Of a DNA stretch of 64,000 bases, positions 56,758 to 64,000 are shown piece by piece (position 1 is the first letter of the stretch; each line of letters opens with the position of its first letter). The position numbers and the translations under genes are program-made. The DNA is from Burkholderiaceae bacterium (GTDB lineage Bacteria > Pseudomonadota > Gammaproteobacteria > Burkholderiales > Burkholderiaceae_C), in NCBI GenBank assembly GCA_024235915.1, contig JACKLO010000009.1:186001-250000 (forward strand), in the 5' to 3' direction. The notes under the pieces were generated by a model. The model did no database searches, was not told the DNA's origin, and saw nothing but the letters and a program-made list of their open reading frames with translations.

Positions 56758-57555
56758 ATGAACGCCACCCCCACGGAGAACGAACAGCGCGCCGAGCCCG
56801 CCGAGGCGCCTGCTCCGACGGCGTTCGACATTGCGCTGCGCCCGTTGAGCTTCCGCGACCCGCTGCGCTGGCTGGCCGCCGGCACCCGCGACTTCGCCCA
56901 CGCGCCGACCATCGGCCTGTTCTACGGCGCCTGTTTCGTCGTCATGGGCTGGGCGCTGCTGAAGATGTACGAACAGGCGCCGGCCTACGTGATGGCGCTG
57001 TCGGCAGGTTTCCTGCTGATGGGCCCGTTCCTGTGCCTGGGCCTGTACCGCACCAGCCAACGCCTGGAGGCCGGCGAGAAGCCGGACTTCGGCGACTCGC
57101 TGCTGGCCTGGGACACGCGCACCGGCACGCTGGCCATCTTCGGCTTCGTGCTGCTGGTGCTGGAGATGCTGTGGGGGCGCGCCACGCTGGTGATCTTCGC
57201 CGTCAGCTTCGACGGCATGCCCGACCTCAAGGGCTCGCTGCTGGCATTGCTGGACCCGGAGAACATCGGCTTCATCGTCGCCTGGCTGGGCGTGGGCGCC
57301 ATATTCGCTGGGCTGATCTACGCCGTCAGCGTGGTCTCGATCCCGATGATCCTGCACCGCCAGACCGACGCCATCACCGCCGGCCTGACGAGCATGCGCC
57401 TGGTGCTCACGCAGACCGGCGTCATGCTGTGGTGGGCCTTCCTGATCGCCCTGTTCGTCGGCCTGGCCATGCTGCCGTGGTTCGCCGGGCTGCTGGTGGT
57501 GGGGCCGGTGATCGGTCACGCCAGCTGGCATGCCTATCGGTCTGCGGTGGCCTGA
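56758..57555 (+). CDS. DUF2189 integral membrane protein
   Basis: 265 residues with about six membrane segments (for example TIGLFYGACFVVMGWALLKM and MLWWAFLIALFVGLAMLPWF). The N-terminal FRDPLRWLAAGTRDFAHAPT and the C-terminal GLLVVGPVIGHASWHAYR are DUF2189 hallmarks. Function unknown; often found near respiratory or photosynthetic genes in proteobacteria. 63 bases after the ubiB gene, on the same strand, and directly before the 6S RNA gene. Confidence 0.85.
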   Translation: MNATPTENEQRAEPAEAPAPTAFDIALRPLSFRDPLRWLAAGTRDFAHAPTIGLFYGACFVVMGWALLKMYEQAPAYVMALSAGFLLMGPFLCLGLYRTSQRLEAGEKPDFGDSLLAWDTRTGTLAIFGFVLLVLEMLWGRATLVIFAVSFDGMPDLKGSLLALLDPENIGFIVAWLGVGAIFAGLIYAVSVVSIPMILHRQTDAITAGLTSMRLVLTQTGVMLWWAFLIALFVGLAMLPWFAGLLVVGPVIGHASWHAYRSAVA

Positions 57556-57593
57556 CCACCCCATCGGTGCGCGCAGTGGCCTAAACTAGCAGC

Positions 57594-57779
57594 GTCCGTC
57601 GCGTTCGCGTGGGTCTTATATTTCCTTGAACCGATGCTCATTGAGCCAGGGCTTGGAACATCGTGAAGCTGGTGTGATCGTCTCGCGTCAGATGAACCCG
57701 AAGCCTCGCTGACCTCGCCCACCTGAACTTCCCTGAGGGTTCAGGAGTGCGGGCCCGCGGTGCGCGGCGGACACCTTTT
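57594..57779 (+). ncRNA. ssrS: 6S RNA (RNA polymerase-binding regulatory RNA)
   Basis: About 186 bases, the 6S length. The ends pair into a long closing stem (GTCCGTCGCG at 57594-57603 with CGCGGCGGAC ending at 57772) and a T-run follows at 57776-57779. A 3'-arm hairpin CCTGAAC...GTTCAGG (57723-57745) matches the position of the CCTTGAACC hairpin of E. coli 6S, and the 5' arm contains CCTTGAACCGATG. A TAAACT -10-like box (57582-57587) precedes it. In Burkholderiales the 6S gene usually lies just upstream of an EVE-domain gene, as here. Covariance search not run. Confidence 0.75.
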
Positions 57780-57806
57780 CCCCTCCCCTGCCGGTCCTTC
57801 CCACCG

Positions 57807-58267
<461 letters not shown>

Positions 58268-58271
<4 letters not shown>

Positions 58272-59101
58272 CCGGCGGCGCGGTGATCGCCGGCATCGGC
58301 CCGATGCTGGTCGCCGAACTGCTGGCCCTCGGCCTGGGGGCCGGCTTCCTGGCCGGTCTGCTGGGCATCGGCGGCGGCATGCTGCTGGTGCCGTTCCTGA
58401 CGCTGATCATCTCCGCCCGGGGGGTACCCCCGGCGCTGGCGGTGAAGATGGCCATTGCCACCTCGATGGCGACCATCCTGTTCACCTCGCTGTCCAGCCT
58501 GCGCGCCCATCATCGTCATGGGGCCGTGCAATGGCCCCTGGTGCGCGGGTTGGCGCCCGGCATCGTCCTTGGCGGCCTGCTCTCGGGCGCCGGCGTGTTC
58601 GCACTGGTCAAGGGCCAGGGGCTGGCGCTGGTGTTCGCGGGTTTTGTCGGCTTCTCGGCGCTGCAGATGCTGCGTGACCGCAAGCCCGCGCCCCACCGCC
58701 AGATGCCGGGCTGGGCCGGGCAGATGGGCGCCGGCGGCGCCATCGGCCTGGTGTCGGGCCTGGTCGGTGCCGGCGGGGCCTTCATGTCGGTGCCGTTCAT
58801 GCTGTGGTGCAACGTGCCGCTGCGCCACGCCGTGGGCACCAGCGCCGCGCTGGGCTTTCCCATCGCGTTGTCGGCCACGGCCGGCTATGTGATCGGCGGC
58901 TGGTCCTTGCCCTCTACACTGCCCGGCGCCGTGGGCTATCTGTATCTGCCGGCCCTGTTCACCATCGCCGCGGCCAGTGTCGTGATGGCCCCCCTGGGCG
59001 CACGCACCGCGCACCGCATCGACGTGCAGTCCCTGCGCCGCCTGTTCGCGCTGCTGCTGATGGCGCTGGCGGCAACGATGCTCTGGCGCGTCTTCGGCTG
59101 A
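58268..59101 (+). CDS. TauE/SafE-family sulfite/organosulfonate exporter
   Basis: 277 residues, about eight membrane helices in two repeats. Family signature GLGAGFLAGLLGIGGGMLLV (first repeat) and GLVSGLVGAGGAFMSVPFML (second repeat). It is an inner-membrane exporter; substrates in the family include sulfite, sulfoacetate and other small acids, unknown here. The start overlaps the EVE stop (ATGA), so it is co-transcribed. Confidence 0.9.
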
Positions 59102-59123
59102 GTGCAGACCGCCTCGGGCGTGT

Positions 59124-60131
59124 TCAGGGCTCGAAGCGGATGGCGGCCAGCGTGACGTGATTGCCACCGCGGCGGCGGGCTTCGGCCAGTGCGGCCTCAC
59201 TGGCAGCCACGAGCTCGTCCTGCGTGTGGGCCGTGTGCGGGAAGCTGGCCACGCCCATTGAGGTGGTGAATGCCAGTTCCTGACCGTCATGCACGACGAT
59301 CTGCGTGGCGCACTGACGCCGCAGGCCCTCCATCCGAGAGTGCGCAGTGGCCAGGCCCACGCCGGACAGCAGCACGGCGAAGCGGCCATCGTCGTAGCGG
59401 CAGGAGGCATCCATCGCCCGTGTATTGCCACGCAGCAGGCGGCCCAGGGCCTCGAGCACGCGCACACGGGCCGCATCGCCAGCAGCCGCACCGGGGCCCG
59501 ATGGCGGATCGACACTCACGAAGACCAGTGCGAACTCGCGATGCTCGCGGGTCGACAGATCGACTTCGCGGCGCAACTGCTCCTCGAAGTGACTGCGCGT
59601 ATAGAGACCCGACGCCGCGTCGCGCAGGCCCTGGTCCTTGAGTTCCAGGCGCAGGCTCTCGTTGGCCCGCTGCAACTGTTCGATCTGATCCAGCGCCTGC
59701 CGAAGCTGCTGTTCCTTCTGCCGCAGCGCCGTGCGATCGACCCAGACGCTGGCGACGCACGGCCGCCCCCCGTCATGGCCCGCCAGACGCAGCACCAGCA
59801 AGTCACGGCGCACGCCGGCCACGTCGCACCGGTGTTCGCTGGCGAGCACGTCGTCCCGCGCCAGTGCGGCCTGGTCGGCAGCACGCAGCGCGGCCACCAT
59901 GCCACTGTCACACCAGTCGGCGTCGACGGCGCCCGTCATCGCTGGGCCGTCGGGGCGCAGCATCGCCGAGAGTGCGGGATCCATCTGCAGGTATCGGCCC
60001 GAACCCGCATCCTTCAGCGCCGCCCAACCACCCAGACGTTGCCCGACCTGCGCCCAGAGGCGGGCAAACAGCAGGTCTTGTGGGGTCGTCGACGGATCCG
60101 TGGTGCCGTCGAGGGCGGAAGCAGTGGGCAT
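59124..60131 (-). CDS. GGDEF-family protein with degenerate active site
   Basis: 335 residues. N-terminal half (about 20-140) resembles a PAS domain (LKDAGSGRYLQMDPALSAML), followed by a coiled coil (LRQKEQQLRQALDQIEQLQR) and a GGDEF-fold domain starting at LRDAASGLYTRSHFEEQLRR. The signature loop reads DDGRF (247-251) in CRYDDGRFAVLLSGV where GGDEF is expected, so it should not make c-di-GMP. No RxxD inhibitory site is obvious. It may bind GTP or act as a protein-interaction module. Converges with the TauE/SafE gene. Confidence 0.85.
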   Translation of the reverse strand: MPTASALDGTTDPSTTPQDLLFARLWAQVGQRLGGWAALKDAGSGRYLQMDPALSAMLRPDGPAMTGAVDADWCDSGMVAALRAADQAALARDDVLASEHRCDVAGVRRDLLVLRLAGHDGGRPCVASVWVDRTALRQKEQQLRQALDQIEQLQRANESLRLELKDQGLRDAASGLYTRSHFEEQLRREVDLSTREHREFALVFVSVDPPSGPGAAAGDAARVRVLEALGRLLRGNTRAMDASCRYDDGRFAVLLSGVGLATAHSRMEGLRRQCATQIVVHDGQELAFTTSMGVASFPHTAHTQDELVAASEAALAEARRRGGNHVTLAAIRFEP

Positions 60132-60470
60132 CGGCAGGCTGGCGATCGAATACAGGAGGCCACGGGGTCGCGCGGCCGATCTTGGGACGGCGGGCGCACC
60201 AGATCAACCCTGATGACGGCGCCGAGCGGCTGAATTCCCTAGTTCAACGTAGCGTCGATCCTAATCGTGCAAAACGGTCATCGGTGCGCACGACATGCCG
60301 GGAACAAGCGTTGAGATGCCCAGCAGTTCGAGGCATGGCCCGGCGATCCGCGGTGTGGGATCACCCGAAAGCTGCCTACGGCGAAGTCGCCGGTTGCCAG
60401 CTGGTGCATTTGCGATATAGAATCGTGGACTTTCCTAGCGCCACAGTACGACCGCGTACAACGTCACTGA
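60132..60470. other. Intergenic region holding the rpsU promoter
   Basis: 339 bases between the divergent degenerate-GGDEF and rpsU genes. Apart from the promoter at 60394-60423, no open frame, hairpin or RNA gene was recognised. The part nearest the GGDEF gene probably holds that gene's promoter, but no consensus is clear. Confidence 0.5.
60394..60423 (+). promoter_or_regulatory. rpsU promoter (sigma-70 type)
   Basis: TTGCCA (60394-60399), 18-base spacer, TAGAAT (60418-60423); an alternative -10 TATAGA (60416-60421) gives a 16-base spacer. Good consensus, about 50-75 bases before the rpsU ATG. Confidence 0.7.
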
Positions 60471-60683
60471 ATGACCACCATCCGCGTCAAAGAGAACGAG
60501 CCCTTCGATGTCGCCCTGCGCCGGTTCAAGCGCACGATTGAAAAGATGGGTCTGCTGACCGAGTTGCGCGCGCGCGAGTTCTATGAGAAGCCGACGTCCG
60601 AGCGCAAGCGCAAGAAGGCGGCCGCCGTGAAGCGCCACTACAAGCGCGTGCGCAGCATGCAGCTGCCCAAGAAGCTGTACTGA
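60471..60683 (+). CDS. rpsU: Small ribosomal subunit protein bS21
   Basis: 70 residues, the exact bS21 length. It begins TTIRVKENEPFDVALRRFKR and ends in the basic tail typical of the family (KKAAAVKRHYKRVRSMQLPK). Part of the 30S platform near the anti-Shine-Dalgarno. The ATG has no strong Shine-Dalgarno. It is followed by yqeY; dnaG and rpoD, the usual further members, are not in this segment. Confidence 0.98.
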   Translation: MTTIRVKENEPFDVALRRFKRTIEKMGLLTELRAREFYEKPTSERKRKKAAAVKRHYKRVRSMQLPKKLY

Positions 60684-60694
60684 TTTTCCTTGCC

Positions 60695-60717
60695 GGTGTT
60701 CCCGGCGAGGGAACACC
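60695..60717 (+). other. Stable hairpin between rpsU and yqeY
   Basis: GGTGTTCCC (60695-60703) and GGGAACACC (60709-60717) form a perfect 9-bp stem with a 5-base loop 12 bases after the rpsU stop. No T-tract follows; it may stabilise the rpsU message end or slow polymerase before the next hairpin. Confidence 0.6.
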
Positions 60718-60729
60718 ATCGGCACAGCA

Positions 60730-60766
60730 TGGCCCGCACGGTCGACCGGCGCGGGCCATTCTCATT
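60730..60766 (+). terminator. Probable intrinsic terminator after rpsU
   Basis: TGGCCCGC (60730-60737) and GCGGGCCA (60751-60758) pair with a 13-base loop, followed by TTCTCATT. A moderate terminator that would reduce read-through into yqeY. Confidence 0.5.
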
Positions 60767-60806
60767 GTGCCAGTCTGCCTGACCGGCGTTGCGATCGATC
60801 CCCACC

Positions 60807-61253
60807 ATGAGCCTGAAACTGCGCATCCAGGACGACATGAAAGCCGCCATGCGGGCCCGCGAGAGCGAACGGCTGGCGACGATCCGCATGTTGCTGGCCG
60901 CGTTGAAGCAGCGAGAAGTCGACGAACGCATCGAACTCGACGATGCGGCCGTGGTGAGCATCGTCGACAAGCTGATCAAGCAGCGCAAGGATTCCGTGGC
61001 GGCATTCCGCCAGGGCGGACGCGACGACCTCGCCGACAAGGAAGCCGCCGAGATCCTGGTCCTCGAGGTCTATCTGCCGCAACGGCTGTCGCCGGCGCAG
61101 ATCGCCATCGAGATCCAGGCACTGGTGGCCGAACTCGGCGCCACGGGCCCCGGCGACATGGGTCGTGTGATGGCGGCGGCCAAGTCCCGTCTGGCCAGCC
61201 AGGCTGAAATGGCGCTGGTGTCGGCCGCCGTCAAGCAGGCGCTGTCGAAGTAG
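60807..61253 (+). CDS. GatB/YqeY-family protein
   Basis: 148 residues. It starts SLKLRIQDDMKAAMRARESE and ends with the YqeY pattern GDMGRVMAAAKSRLASQAEM. The family shares the C-terminal domain of GatB and may act in tRNA-dependent amidation; its exact role is not settled. The rpsU-yqeY order is conserved in many bacteria. The ATG at 60807 is chosen over 60789 because the extra six residues are not family-like. Confidence 0.9.
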   Translation: MSLKLRIQDDMKAAMRARESERLATIRMLLAALKQREVDERIELDDAAVVSIVDKLIKQRKDSVAAFRQGGRDDLADKEAAEILVLEVYLPQRLSPAQIAIEIQALVAELGATGPGDMGRVMAAAKSRLASQAEMALVSAAVKQALSK

Positions 61254-61271
61254 ACCGCACAGGAACCGACC

Positions 61272-61619
61272 ATGCACAGCCTGCCGATCCGCCCCGTGGC
61301 TGACGACGTGTTCGTCGCGCCGCAGCTCAGTGCCGCCGACATGGCCGCCGTGGCCGAGGCAGGCTTTCGCAGCGTGATCAACAATCGCCCCGACTTCGAG
61401 GGCGGCGCCGATCAGCCCACGGCCGCCGACATCGCGGCCGCCGCAGCGCAGGCGGGTCTGGCCTACCGCCACCTGCCGGTCAACGGCGCCTACCAGTCGC
61501 CGGAAGAGATCGCCGCCTTCGGCGCCTTGCTGCGCGAACTGCCACGTCCGGTGCTGGCGTTCTGCCGATCGGGCGCGCGCAGCACACGCCTGTTCGTCGC
61601 CGCCACCAGCGGCGGCTGA
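61272..61619 (+). CDS. DUF442 / TIGR01244-type phosphatase-like sulfurtransferase
   Basis: 115 residues. It begins with LPIRPVADDVFVAPQLSAAD and has the P-loop LAFCRSGARSTRLF, a C-x5-R cysteine-phosphatase-like motif found in beta-lactamase-hydrolase-associated DUF442 proteins. Such proteins often accompany persulfide dioxygenases, but none is adjacent. Cytoplasmic. 18 bases after yqeY, probably co-transcribed. Confidence 0.85.
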   Translation: MHSLPIRPVADDVFVAPQLSAADMAAVAEAGFRSVINNRPDFEGGADQPTAADIAAAAAQAGLAYRHLPVNGAYQSPEEIAAFGALLRELPRPVLAFCRSGARSTRLFVAATSGG

Positions 61620-61633
61620 GCGGGAGCCCGGGT

Positions 61634-61661
61634 GCGCGCTGGGCGATACGCCCGGGCGCGC
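61634..61661. terminator. GC-rich stem-loop before the TRAP operon
   Basis: GCGCGC (61634-61639) pairs with GCGCGC (61656-61661) and GGGCG (61641-61645) with CGCCC (61649-61653), giving an extended hairpin 15 bases after the DUF442 stop. No T-tract. A smaller dyad ACGGG (61672-61676) / CCCGT (61684-61688) follows and may be a regulatory site for the TRAP genes. Confidence 0.4.
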
Positions 61662-61739
61662 GGAACTACGTACGGGTAACGCCCCCGTCGAGCCCTCTGC
61701 TGCGCTGCCTAGAATTCCGGGTTCCCCCGGAGGCTCCTC

Positions 61740-62339
61740 ATGTCCCTGCTGCTCAAGCTGTCGCGGTTGATCGATGCGATCAACGGCTGGATCGGCAAGT
61801 TCGCGACCTGGCTGGTGCTGGCGGCCGTGCTCATCAGCGCCGGCAACGCCATCATGCGCAAGGCCTTCAACGTCGGCTCGAACGCCTACCTCGAGATCCA
61901 GTGGTACCTGTTCGCGGCCGTGTTCATGTTCGCGGCCTCGTACGTGTTCCTGCACAACGGGCATGTGCGCATCGACTTCATCGCCTCGCGGCTGAGCAAG
62001 CGCACGAACGCCATCATCGACGCGCTGGGCATCGTGGTCTTCCTGATCCCCCTGTGCATCATCCTGATCGACCTTTCGTGGCCGTTCTTCATGCGTGCCT
62101 ACATCAGCGGCGAGATGAGCGAAAACGCGGGTGGCCTGATCCGGTGGCCGGTGATCCTGTTGATCCCGGTCGGCTTCGGGCTGCTGCTGCTGCAGGCCGT
62201 GTCCGAATTGATCAAGCGGATCGCCTTCCTGACCGGCGCCCTGCCTGAGCCCTTCAGCTTCGGCCACGAGAAGACAGCCGACGAGGAATACGCGGAAGAG
62301 ATGGCGGCCAAGGCCGGCACGGCGGAGGCCCAGCGATGA
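61740..62339 (+). CDS. TRAP transporter small permease (DctQ type)
   Basis: 199 residues, four membrane helices. DctQ features: LVLAAVLISAGNAIMRKAFN, ayleIQWYLFAAVFMFAASYV-like second helix and LHNGHVRIDFIASRLSKR. It forms the membrane unit of a TRAP transporter with the DctM protein encoded next (4-base overlap). A GGAGG sequence lies 8 bases before the ATG. The periplasmic DctP partner is not in the window. C-terminal ~25 residues are charged and cytoplasmic. Confidence 0.92.
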   Translation: MSLLLKLSRLIDAINGWIGKFATWLVLAAVLISAGNAIMRKAFNVGSNAYLEIQWYLFAAVFMFAASYVFLHNGHVRIDFIASRLSKRTNAIIDALGIVVFLIPLCIILIDLSWPFFMRAYISGEMSENAGGLIRWPVILLIPVGFGLLLLQAVSELIKRIAFLTGALPEPFSFGHEKTADEEYAEEMAAKAGTAEAQR

Positions 62340-64000
62340 TCGAGCTGATCACCCAGAACTTCGTGCCCCTGATGTTCCTGGGGCTGTTCTTCTTCCTGCT
62401 CACCGGCATCCCGGTGGCCTTCGGGCTAGCGGCCACGGGCCTGCTGTTCGGTTTCATTGGCATGGAGCTGGGCCTGTTCCCCGACAACCTGTTCGGCGCC
62501 CTGCCGTTGCGGGTGTTCGGCATCATGAAGAACGACACGCTGCTGGCGATCCCGTTCTTCACCTTCATGGGGATCATCCTCGAACGCTCCGGCATGGCGG
62601 AGGACCTGCTGGAAACCGTGGGCCAGGTCTTCGGCCCGGTACGCGGCGGCTTGGCCATCGCGGTGATCCTCGTGGGTGCGCTGCTCGCGGCCACCACTGG
62701 CGTGGTGGCTGCGGCGGTGATCTCGATGGGCCTGATCTCGCTGCCCATCATGCTGCGCTACGGCTACAACCGCACCATCGCCACCGGCACCATCACGGCG
62801 TCGGGCACGCTGGCGCAGGCGATTCCGCCATCGCTGGTGCTGATCGTGCTGGCCGACCAGCTCGGCCGCTCGGTGGGCGACATGTACGCCGGCGCGCTGA
62901 TCCCCGGCCTGATGCTGGTGGGCTGCTACATCGCCTTCGTGGTGGTGGTGGCCATCACGCGGCCGAAATGGGTGCCCCCACTGCCGCAGGAGGCGCGCAT
63001 CTACCGCGAAAGCAACGGCGCCAGCGGACATGTGTCACTGCTCGTGTTGCTGGCCCTGTGCGGTGCCGCGGGCTTCGGCTGGGCCCACGTGCACGAATCC
63101 ATCATGAACCCGTGGCTGGAGCGCACCCTGCCGGCACCGGGCGACGAGATCTTCATCATGTCGATGACGATCGCCTCGTTCCTGGCGCTGGGCCTGGCCA
63201 TCGTCAACCGCGTGCTGCGTCTGGGTCTGCTGTCCAAGCTGGCCGAGCGCGTGACCTTCGTGCTGATCCCGCCGCTGGTGCTCATCTTCCTGGTGCTGGG
63301 CACAATCTTCCTCGGCGTGGCCACGCCCACCGAAGGCGGCGCCATGGGCGCGCTGGGCGCGCTGATCATGGCCATCGGCCGGCGCAAGCTGACGCTGCCG
63401 CTGACCAAGCAGGCGCTGGACAACACCACCCGCCTGTCCACCTTCGTGCTGTTCATCCTGATCGGCTCGACGGTGTTCAGCTTCACCTTCAATGCGGCCG
63501 ATGGCCACATCTGGGTCGAGCACCTGTTCGACAAGCTGCCCGGCGGCCAGATCGGGTTCCTGATCGTCGTGAACCTGCTGGTCTTCGTGCTCGGCATGTT
63601 CATCGACTTCTTCGAGATCGCCTTCATCGTGATCCCGATCCTGGCGCCGGTAGCGGACAAGATGGGCATCGATCTCGTCTGGTTCGGCGTCATCCTGGCG
63701 ATGAACCTGCAGACGAGCTTCCTGACGCCACCGTTCGGCTTTGCACTCTTCTACCTGCGCAGCGTGGCGCCGTCGAAGGATTACGACGACCGCATCACCG
63801 GCCAACGGATTCCGGCGGTCACCACGACGCAGATCTACAAGGGGTCGATCGCCTTCATCGTGCTGCAGCTGATCATGGTCGCCGTGGTCGTGACCAACCC
63901 GCAGTTGGTCACCGGCAACATCGACAAGGGTGCTGGCGCGATCAACGCCGAGGATGCGCTCCAGCAACTGCGCGATGCCGGTCGCGAGGCCATGGACGCG
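62336..64000 (+). CDS. TRAP transporter large permease (DctM type), 3' truncated by window
   Basis: 555 codons are visible with no stop, so the gene continues past the window. DctM features: FFLLTGIPVAFGLAATGLLF, IPFFTFMGIILERSGMAEDL, TASGTLAQAIPPSLVLIVLA, ATPTEGGAMGALGALI and the terminal NLQTSFLTPPFGFALFYLR. A ~70-residue central insertion (62990-63200) with an extra helix pair makes it longer than minimal DctM (about 430 residues). The large size and paired DctQ suggest the mannitol/chloroaromatic subclass, uptake of an organic acid is inferred. Starts by ATGA overlap with dctQ. Confidence 0.93.
   Translation, partial: MIELITQNFVPLMFLGLFFFLLTGIPVAFGLAATGLLFGFIGMELGLFPDNLFGALPLRVFGIMKNDTLLAIPFFTFMGIILERSGMAEDLLETVGQVFGPVRGGLAIAVILVGALLAATTGVVAAAVISMGLISLPIMLRYGYNRTIATGTITASGTLAQAIPPSLVLIVLADQLGRSVGDMYAGALIPGLMLVGCYIAFVVVVAITRPKWVPPLPQEARIYRESNGASGHVSLLVLLALCGAAGFGWAHVHESIMNPWLERTLPAPGDEIFIMSMTIASFLALGLAIVNRVLRLGLLSKLAERVTFVLIPPLVLIFLVLGTIFLGVATPTEGGAMGALGALIMAIGRRKLTLPLTKQALDNTTRLSTFVLFILIGSTVFSFTFNAADGHIWVEHLFDKLPGGQIGFLIVVNLLVFVLGMFIDFFEIAFIVIPILAPVADKMGIDLVWFGVILAMNLQTSFLTPPFGFALFYLRSVAPSKDYDDRITGQRIPAVTTTQIYKGSIAFIVLQLIMVAVVVTNPQLVTGNIDKGAGAINAEDALQQLRDAGREAMDA

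Overview
The window is dense, GC-rich, gene-packed chromosomal DNA from a betaproteobacterium, most likely a member of the Burkholderiales. The evidence is EarP next to an EF-P with arginine at position 32, a HupB-tRNA-Val-PpiD-tRNA-His cluster, rpsU-yqeY, a 6S RNA gene just upstream of an EVE-domain gene, and a red-type (form IC) RuBisCO operon. No insertion sequence, prophage, CRISPR array or rRNA was seen. Genus is not claimed.

Layout. 1-5.3 kb: the tail of a LysR regulator, then a minus-strand MarR-controlled tripartite efflux operon (marR, outer-membrane factor, EmrA-like, EmrB-like). 5.3-16.5 kb: a Calvin-Benson-Bassham cluster, with cbbR divergent from cbbL-S-E-X-F-P-T-Z-Y-A. The genes are tightly coupled and cover CO2 fixation, activase, regeneration enzymes, phosphoglycolate and XuBP clean-up and aldolase, but gap and pgk are missing. 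16.6-19.7 kb: a small zinc-ribbon protein, a LysR regulator divergent from a class II aldolase, and a DMT exporter. 19.7-26.5 kb: an outer-membrane-like protein and a three-gene signalling operon (REC-DUF3369-degenerate GGDEF-EAL, a solute-binding protein and a hybrid-free histidine kinase) joined by 4-base overlaps. 26.8-28.7 kb: a secreted protein built from about six repeats of ~94 residues.

28.8-36.6 kb: tRNA-His, ppiD, tRNA-Val and hupB; then DMT transporter, pgsA, a TonB-like lipoprotein and uvrC on the minus strand. 35.6-40.4 kb: earP, efp, a heme-dependent demethylase-like DUF3445 protein, mnmC and a small lysine-rich protein. 40.4-44.1 kb: rpiA, pyrD, an alanine-glyoxylate-type aminotransferase and an RsuA-type pseudouridine synthase. 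44.0-47.4 kb: a PQQ-dependent alcohol dehydrogenase with a lanthanide-type active-site signature, its cytochrome c, and a divergent AcoR-like regulator without an AAA+ domain.

47.4-57.6 kb: ribF, then two minus-strand genes (a large cadherin-like lipoprotein and a MipA/OmpV protein) inserted before ileS-lspA, a ubiB-type kinase and a DUF2189 membrane protein. 57.6-64 kb: 6S RNA, EVE protein, TauE/SafE transporter, a degenerate GGDEF protein, rpsU, yqeY, a DUF442 phosphatase-like protein and a TRAP transporter (dctQ and a truncated dctM).

The most interesting leads are: a shared upstream element in front of the PQQ dehydrogenase and the large lipoprotein genes; the binding-protein/kinase/c-di-GMP phosphodiesterase operon; the six-repeat secreted protein; and a possible leaderless leader peptide with tandem isoleucine codons upstream of ileS. 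All functional statements come from reading motifs and context; no searches were run.
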